From: Anaerolineaceae bacterium
Lineage (GTDB): Bacteria; Chloroflexota; Anaerolineae; Anaerolineales; Anaerolineaceae
Assembly: GCA_029265815.1 (NCBI GenBank)
Contig: JAJUGU010000003.1
Location: 124,001-188,000, forward strand
Length of the DNA: 64,000 nt
Direction: 5' to 3'
This document shows, in pieces, positions 59,339 to 64,000 of this stretch. Every line of letters starts with the position of its first letter. Positions within the stretch are counted from its first letter, which is position 1. Position numbers and translations under genes: made by a program. A model generated the notes under the pieces. The model saw only the letters and a list, made by a program, of their open reading frames with translations, had not been told where the DNA came from and ran no database searches.

Positions 59339-60895
59339 TTATTCCCACTCGATCGTGGCCGGGGGTTTTGAGGTGATATCATAAACCACGCGATTAATCC
59401 CCGACACCTCGTTAACGATACGATTGGCGACTTTTCCGAGCAGTGCATGTGGCAGATGTGCCCAATCTGCGGTCATAAAATCTTCAGAAGTCACAGCTCG
59501 TAAAACTGCGGTTTCCTGGTAGGTACGCTGGTCTCCCATGACACCCACCGAGCGCACAGGAAGAAGAGCCACAAAAGCCTGCGCCAGTCTATATTGGCCT
59601 TCGACTGGTTGTTGGTTGATCAGACCTTCACGTTCCAATTCGGCAATAAAAATGGCATCAGCCTGCTGCAGGCAGCGAATTCGTTCAGGTGTGATCTCAC
59701 CCAGGCAGCGCACCGCCAGACCTGGTCCGGGGAAAGGCTGCCGCCATACCATTTCAGAAGGTATACCGAGGGCTTCGCCGATCTTGCGTACCTCATCCTT
59801 GAAAAGGTAGCGCAGTGGTTCGATCAGTTTGAAATTCATCTTTTCAGGCAGACCGCCAACATTGTGGTGAGATTTAATCTTCTGAGCCTTGCTCCGGTCA
59901 GGTGCAGATGACTCGACGACGTCAGGGTAAATTGTCCCCTGCACCAGGAAAGGAGGATTACCGGCGCGGGCAGCTTCTTGTTCAAAGAACTCGATGAATT
60001 TTGCGCCGATGATCCGACGCTTGGTTTCTGGGTCTGAAATCCCTTTGAGGGCAGCAAAGTATTGTTCCTGGGCGTTCACCCTGCTGAACTGGATTCCCAG
60101 ATTGTGCTTGAGGGTAGCCTCGACCTGGTCGGCTTCTCCCAGCCGCAGCATACCGGTATCTACAAAAACTGCGCTCAACTGGCTGCCGATTGCGCGATGC
60201 ACCAAGACGGTCGCCACGCTGGAATCCACTCCGCCGCTGACCGCGCTGATCACTTTCTGGTCACCAACCTGTTCGCGAATGTTCGCGATTGCCGAAGCGA
60301 TAATGTTTTTCGCAGTCCAATTTGGATTCAATCCGCAAATATTAAAAAGAAAATTCTGCAAAATTTCCAGACCGCGCGGCGTGTGATGCACTTCAGGGTG
60401 GAATTGCACGCCGTAAATCCGTTTCTGAATGTTACCCATAGCAGCGATAGGCGTGTTCGCAGAGCGTGCCAAAACTTCAAATTCTGACGGAACCGCGCTA
60501 ACCTGGTCGCCATGTGACATCCATACAGATTGGCTGCCGCAGGGTAGCAAGGGATTTGAAAATGAGCAGTCAATTTCAGCCAGTCCATATTCCCGGTTTT
60601 CTGATGCAGTCACACTCCCCCCCAGCGCTAACCCAAGGAGCTGCATACCATAACAAATACCCAGCACCGGAAGACCGCTCTCCAGGATATACGGAAGAAG
60701 TCTGGGCGCGCCGGTTTCATAGACAGATGAAGGCCCACCGGAAAGAATATAGGCTGCAGGATCAAATTGCTTAAGAAGTTCCGGGTTTACGTCCCAGGGA
60801 AAAATTTCGCAATAAACGTTCAATTCACGCACACGTCTTGCGATCAACTGCGTGTATTGTGATCCGTAATCAAGAATGGCAACAGATTGAGACAT
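59339..60895 (-). CDS. guaA: GMP synthase (glutamine-hydrolysing)
   Basis: Amidates XMP to GMP with glutamine and ATP. 518 residues from ATG 60895; a TTG at 60901 is the alternative start. N-terminal class I amidotransferase: DYGSQYTQLIARRV, the nucleophilic Cys in GICYGMQLLG, and GVQFHPEVHHT with His-x-Glu. The ATP pyrophosphatase P-loop is SGGVDSSVAT. The C-terminal dimerisation domain has RQPFPGPGLAVRCLGE and ends in KPPATIEWE. It follows xpt by about 14 bases on the same strand. Confidence 0.97.
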   Translation of the reverse strand: MSQSVAILDYGSQYTQLIARRVRELNVYCEIFPWDVNPELLKQFDPAAYILSGGPSSVYETGAPRLLPYILESGLPVLGICYGMQLLGLALGGSVTASENREYGLAEIDCSFSNPLLPCGSQSVWMSHGDQVSAVPSEFEVLARSANTPIAAMGNIQKRIYGVQFHPEVHHTPRGLEILQNFLFNICGLNPNWTAKNIIASAIANIREQVGDQKVISAVSGGVDSSVATVLVHRAIGSQLSAVFVDTGMLRLGEADQVEATLKHNLGIQFSRVNAQEQYFAALKGISDPETKRRIIGAKFIEFFEQEAARAGNPPFLVQGTIYPDVVESSAPDRSKAQKIKSHHNVGGLPEKMNFKLIEPLRYLFKDEVRKIGEALGIPSEMVWRQPFPGPGLAVRCLGEITPERIRCLQQADAIFIAELEREGLINQQPVEGQYRLAQAFVALLPVRSVGVMGDQRTYQETAVLRAVTSEDFMTADWAHLPHALLGKVANRIVNEVSGINRVVYDITSKPPATIEWE

Positions 60896-60909
60896 ATTCA
60901 AGCAACTGC

Positions 60910-61482
60910 CTAATCTTCAAACACGATTTGATTGCCGTCAAGGCTGGATATTTTTACCAGCGCTTCGATCGGTACATTGTAAGATTGCAGCGCTTCGCGG
61001 CCGCCTTCGAATGTCTTTTCAATCAAAGCACCCACACCGCAAAGGGTCGCGCCAGCAGCTTTGGTAAGTTGAACGAGCCCAAGGATTGTGGCACCTGTTG
61101 CGAGGAAATCGTCAATAATCAGCACCCGTTCACCAGGTTTAAGGTATTCAGGAGAGACGATCAATTCCACCATATGACCCTTGGTATGAGACGGGGCAAC
61201 CGTCAGATAGACCGTATCTGGCATGGTGACAGGACGGGTTTTTCGAGCATAAACAACTGGAAGATTCATGTGCCGGGCTGTCATTAATGCCGGGGCGATG
61301 CCTGAAATCTCTGCAGTGAGAATACGAGTGGCGCCGACATTGGCAAAGCGCCTGGCAAATTCAGCGCCGCATTCATCCATCAGGATGGGGTCAACCTGAT
61401 GGTTGATCAAACTGTCTACTTTCAATATTCCCCCGCCCAGATTCTTACCTTCTTTGAGGATCTTTTCTTTGAATGACTGCAT
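60910..61482 (-). CDS. xpt: Xanthine phosphoribosyltransferase
   Basis: 190 residues, type I phosphoribosyltransferase. The PRPP loop is VLIIDDFLATGATILGLVQL, and the N-terminal KEGKNLGGGILKVDSLINHQVDP is typical of Xpt. It salvages xanthine to XMP, the substrate of GuaA, so the two-gene unit channels xanthine to GMP. AGGAG precedes the start. No purine riboswitch was recognised in the 96 bases between xpt and maf. Confidence 0.93.
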   Translation of the reverse strand: MQSFKEKILKEGKNLGGGILKVDSLINHQVDPILMDECGAEFARRFANVGATRILTAEISGIAPALMTARHMNLPVVYARKTRPVTMPDTVYLTVAPSHTKGHMVELIVSPEYLKPGERVLIIDDFLATGATILGLVQLTKAAGATLCGVGALIEKTFEGGREALQSYNVPIEALVKISSLDGNQIVFED

Positions 61483-61578
61483 ATATCAGACTCCTGACCG
61501 ATTTATTCTGTAAACCATTTTACTCTATTGTACGAACAACTGAATCAAGGTTTCGGTTATGTTAGAATATTTCATATT

Positions 61579-62247
61579 ATGGATACACCTTTGCTTGTCC
61601 TTGCTTCCAATTCTCCGCGCCGCCGGCAGCTTTTGGGTTGGCTCGGTCTACCGTTTAGCACCACCTCGGCTGATATTGATGAAACCCCTGCTGCGGGTGA
61701 AAAACCGGTTGATTACGTTTTGCGTCTAGCAGTAGAAAAATCAAGGGTCTGCGCACGTTTCGCCCCCTTTGGCGGGATTGTACTGGCTGCAGACACTACT
61801 GTTACCGATGGTGACCAGATCATTGGAAAGCCGTTGGATTTAGATGATGCGAGAAAAATCTTAAATAAATTGCGTAATCGAACGCACATGGTTCACACAG
61901 CGATTGTCCTTACGATACCGTCGCGTGGAATCAGTGTGACCGAATTGTGCTCAACTGCGGTGAAAATGCGCGCCTACACTCAGGAAGAAATCACGGCCTA
62001 CATTGCCACTGGCGACCCGCTCGATAAAGCAGGAGCGTATGCCATTCAAAATGAGGACTTTCATCCGGTGAGCAAAATTTCTGGCTGCTATGCCAGCGTG
62101 ATGGGGCTGCCACTCTGCCATCTCGAGCGTTCATTGCGAAAATTAGGCTTCGGCAGCCGCAACTCAGTTCCCTTTCGCTGCCAGCGTGAATTGGCTTATA
62201 CTTGCCCTATCTATCGGAAAGTTCTCTCTGGTGAAAATGTTGGGTAA
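61579..62247 (+). CDS. maf: Maf-family nucleotide pyrophosphatase
   Basis: 222 residues from ATG 61579; a frame extension to a TTG at 61528 adds unconserved residues. Maf motifs are LASNSPRRRQLLGWLGL at the N terminus, VLAADTTVTDGDQIIGKP with the conserved Asp/Glu, and KAGAYAIQNED near residue 155. The family cleaves non-canonical or UTP/dTTP-type nucleotides and is linked to septum formation. A C-terminal tail of about 30 residues goes beyond most homologues. No ribosome-binding site is seen; TAGAAT lies ten bases upstream. Confidence 0.9.
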   Translation: MDTPLLVLASNSPRRRQLLGWLGLPFSTTSADIDETPAAGEKPVDYVLRLAVEKSRVCARFAPFGGIVLAADTTVTDGDQIIGKPLDLDDARKILNKLRNRTHMVHTAIVLTIPSRGISVTELCSTAVKMRAYTQEEITAYIATGDPLDKAGAYAIQNEDFHPVSKISGCYASVMGLPLCHLERSLRKLGFGSRNSVPFRCQRELAYTCPIYRKVLSGENVG

Positions 62248-62274
62248 CCCGGGAAAATAACCGGGAGGAAAATG

Positions 62275-64000
62275 ATGAATAAAATTTGGCGAGTAATCCT
62301 TGTTGCAATTGTGTTATTAACTGCATGTTCGAACGGTATAAGTCCGACTGAGAAACCCAGCGAAAGCCTGCCTACACCGGTGATACAAACCACCAGTCTA
62401 CCAGATGCTTCGGCAACAGCACTGGAGTTTCTCGAAAAGTGGAATTCCGCTGATTACGCAGGCATGTATCAAATGCTTGCTCCAACCAGCCGAGACGCGA
62501 TAACTGAAGAAGACTTCATAAAAACCTATTCCGATGCCGCCATAAACCTGACGCTGACCGAAATTGAATATGGTGTATTAACTGCGCTGATCAATCCAAC
62601 ATCAGCGAAGATCGGCTACCAGGTTAATTTTAAAACCAGATTGTTTGGAGATCTCCAGCGTCAAATGGAAATGAACCTGGTGGCTGTTAATGGTTCGTGG
62701 CAAGTCCAATGGGAAAGTGGAATGATTTTACCTGAACTTAGCGGCGGAAAAAAGCTAGCGCTGCAGGTTACCCAACCCGCTCGAGGGGAGATCTATGACC
62801 GCAATGGAAATATCATTGCGACAAACACCGACGCCGTCTCGTTGGGCGTTGTCCGTGGACAGATTTCAGATAGCCAGGAAGAATCGCTCGTCGTGCAATT
62901 GAGTGAAATGACCGGCATTCCGCGAAATATGATTATTGACCTGTATGAAAACTCGGATGCTGAAGCCTACACAGCTATTGGCGAAGTCTCAAAAGAAGGG
63001 TATGACAAACGTGCTGCCACACTGGAACAATTTTCAGGACTGGTCGTAAACGAATACTCTTCCCGTTACTACTATAATGGCGGGATCGCGCCGCAGGTAA
63101 CGGGGTATCTGCGCTACATCTTCCCGGAAGAATATGACGAATACCGTCGAATGGGATACGCAGGTGATGAAAAGATTGGTGCCTCTGGTCTGGAAAAATG
63201 GGGCGAGGATTATCTAAAAGGAAAACCAGCTGCTGAATTGTATGTGGTGAATCCAGATGGAACTTATTCCACACGCCTCGAAAATTCCGATCCTCAGGCA
63301 GCCGATATAATCTACACCACCTTCGACAAGGATTTTCAGCTTCTTGTTCAAAAAGCTCTTTACGGATTTACTGGCGCGATTGTGGTGCTAGAACGGGATA
63401 CCGGACGCGTACTGGCAATGGCCTCATCACCGGGGTATGACCCGAACGCTTTTCAATCAGAGAATTACAACAGTCAATACGTGTTAAATGATCTGTTGAA
63501 TGATGAAGACACGCCCATGTGGAACCGCGCGACGCAGTCCGCATATCCGCTTGGGTCTGTATTTAAACTCATTACCATGGCCGCCGCGTTAGAATCGGGT
63601 TTATATACACCTGATTCGATTTATGAATGCACAAGCCAGTATACCGAGCTGCCTGGATTTGTGGGTAACGATTGGACGTATGACAAGGAATTACCTCCGT
63701 CAGGCACACTGACCCTTGTTGATGGATTGATGCGTTCGTGCAATCCCTGGTTCTACCACCTGGGTCTGGATCTATACCGCCAGAAGGGTGCCACATACCT
63801 TTCCGACTTTGCCCGTGAATTTGGTCTGGGAGAGGCTACCGGCATTGAAGCCGTAGCAGAAGAAGTGGGAAGTATTAACGACCCAACCACTGAAGGAGCG
63901 GCTGTGCAGATGGGAATCGGCCAGGGTGATATGCTGGTTACACCTCTTCAGGTGGCAAGCTTCGTTGCAGCGATTGGAAATGGCGGTACATTATACCGAC
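62275..64000 (+). CDS. MecA-type penicillin-binding lipoprotein (partial, runs off the window)
   Basis: A frame without stop to the window edge; 575 residues are visible. GGGAGG lies six bases before ATG 62275. The signal peptide ends in the lipobox LTAC with Cys18. Residues about 40-150 resemble the NTF2-like MecA N-terminal domain (ATALEFLEKWNSADYAGMYQ), followed by a PBP dimerisation region (QPARGEIYDRNGNIIA) and the transpeptidase. The catalytic SxxK is S428-V-F-K431 and SxN is S488-C-N490; the KTG motif would lie beyond the edge. It cross-links peptidoglycan outside the membrane. Confidence 0.88.
   Translation, partial: MNKIWRVILVAIVLLTACSNGISPTEKPSESLPTPVIQTTSLPDASATALEFLEKWNSADYAGMYQMLAPTSRDAITEEDFIKTYSDAAINLTLTEIEYGVLTALINPTSAKIGYQVNFKTRLFGDLQRQMEMNLVAVNGSWQVQWESGMILPELSGGKKLALQVTQPARGEIYDRNGNIIATNTDAVSLGVVRGQISDSQEESLVVQLSEMTGIPRNMIIDLYENSDAEAYTAIGEVSKEGYDKRAATLEQFSGLVVNEYSSRYYYNGGIAPQVTGYLRYIFPEEYDEYRRMGYAGDEKIGASGLEKWGEDYLKGKPAAELYVVNPDGTYSTRLENSDPQAADIIYTTFDKDFQLLVQKALYGFTGAIVVLERDTGRVLAMASSPGYDPNAFQSENYNSQYVLNDLLNDEDTPMWNRATQSAYPLGSVFKLITMAAALESGLYTPDSIYECTSQYTELPGFVGNDWTYDKELPPSGTLTLVDGLMRSCNPWFYHLGLDLYRQKGATYLSDFAREFGLGEATGIEAVAEEVGSINDPTTEGAAVQMGIGQGDMLVTPLQVASFVAAIGNGGTLYR

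Noticed and set aside
61483-61578. Purine riboswitch ahead of xpt
   Set aside because: The space is only 96 bases and shared with the divergent maf gene; no paired three-way-junction elements or conserved loop sequences were seen.

Overview
The window looks like a chromosomal segment of a Chloroflexota bacterium, probably class Anaerolineae. This rests on protein style, a GC content that looks slightly above 50 percent, a 14-subunit-type nuo operon next to anaerobic glycyl-radical chemistry, and promoters placed directly against start codons. No rRNA or marker phylogeny is present, so the assignment is an inference.

Layout: 1-11.9 kb (+) is the distal part of a complex I operon (nuoD 3' end to nuoN), closed by a strong hairpin. 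11.9-15.1 kb (-) holds a GYF_2 membrane protein, a GT39-type glycosyltransferase and arfB. 15.2-16.9 kb (+) holds folE and plsY. 16.9-20.2 kb (-) holds a DUF493 protein and an operon of a secreted phosphoesterase with two nitroreductases. 20.2-25.7 kb contains an RlmI-like methyltransferase, an SDR, an MFS transporter, and putrescine carbamoyltransferase plus agmatine deiminase. 25.7-27.6 kb (-) holds a phosphodiesterase-like protein and a HAD phosphatase.

27.7-32.9 kb (-) is the most distinctive locus: a FadR/GntR regulator, a glycyl radical enzyme of unassigned substrate (Gly814, Cys455), its two-cluster activase, and a PPOX-type split-barrel protein. A perfect FadR-type palindrome lies downstream of a predicted promoter for the regulator gene. 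33.0-34.9 kb carries an AT-rich gene for a PRTase-like protein, bracketed by two copies of the 3' end of a HEAT-like gene. 35.2-38.7 kb (-) is a UbiA prenyltransferase-cydA-cydB operon. With nuo it outlines a (mena)quinone-linked chain ending in cytochrome bd.

38.8-51.5 kb holds mixed housekeeping and accessory genes: MFS plus uridine phosphorylase, a degenerate orphan ABC ATPase, a candidate 62-residue gene, GNATs, DUF362, methyltransferases, a chagasin-like lipoprotein, and a GPH transporter with a GxGYxYP protein. 51.7-55.7 kb is an accessory spot: a type IIG-like restriction-modification gene with an AT-rich, apparently swapped segment, then a RAYT transposase with REP-like palindromes, next to two tRNA-Ser genes. 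55.8-64.0 kb holds a DUF3267 protease-like membrane protein, a CitE-like lyase, an FHA/vWA-like membrane protein, xpt-guaA, maf, and a MecA-type penicillin-binding lipoprotein cut off by the window edge.
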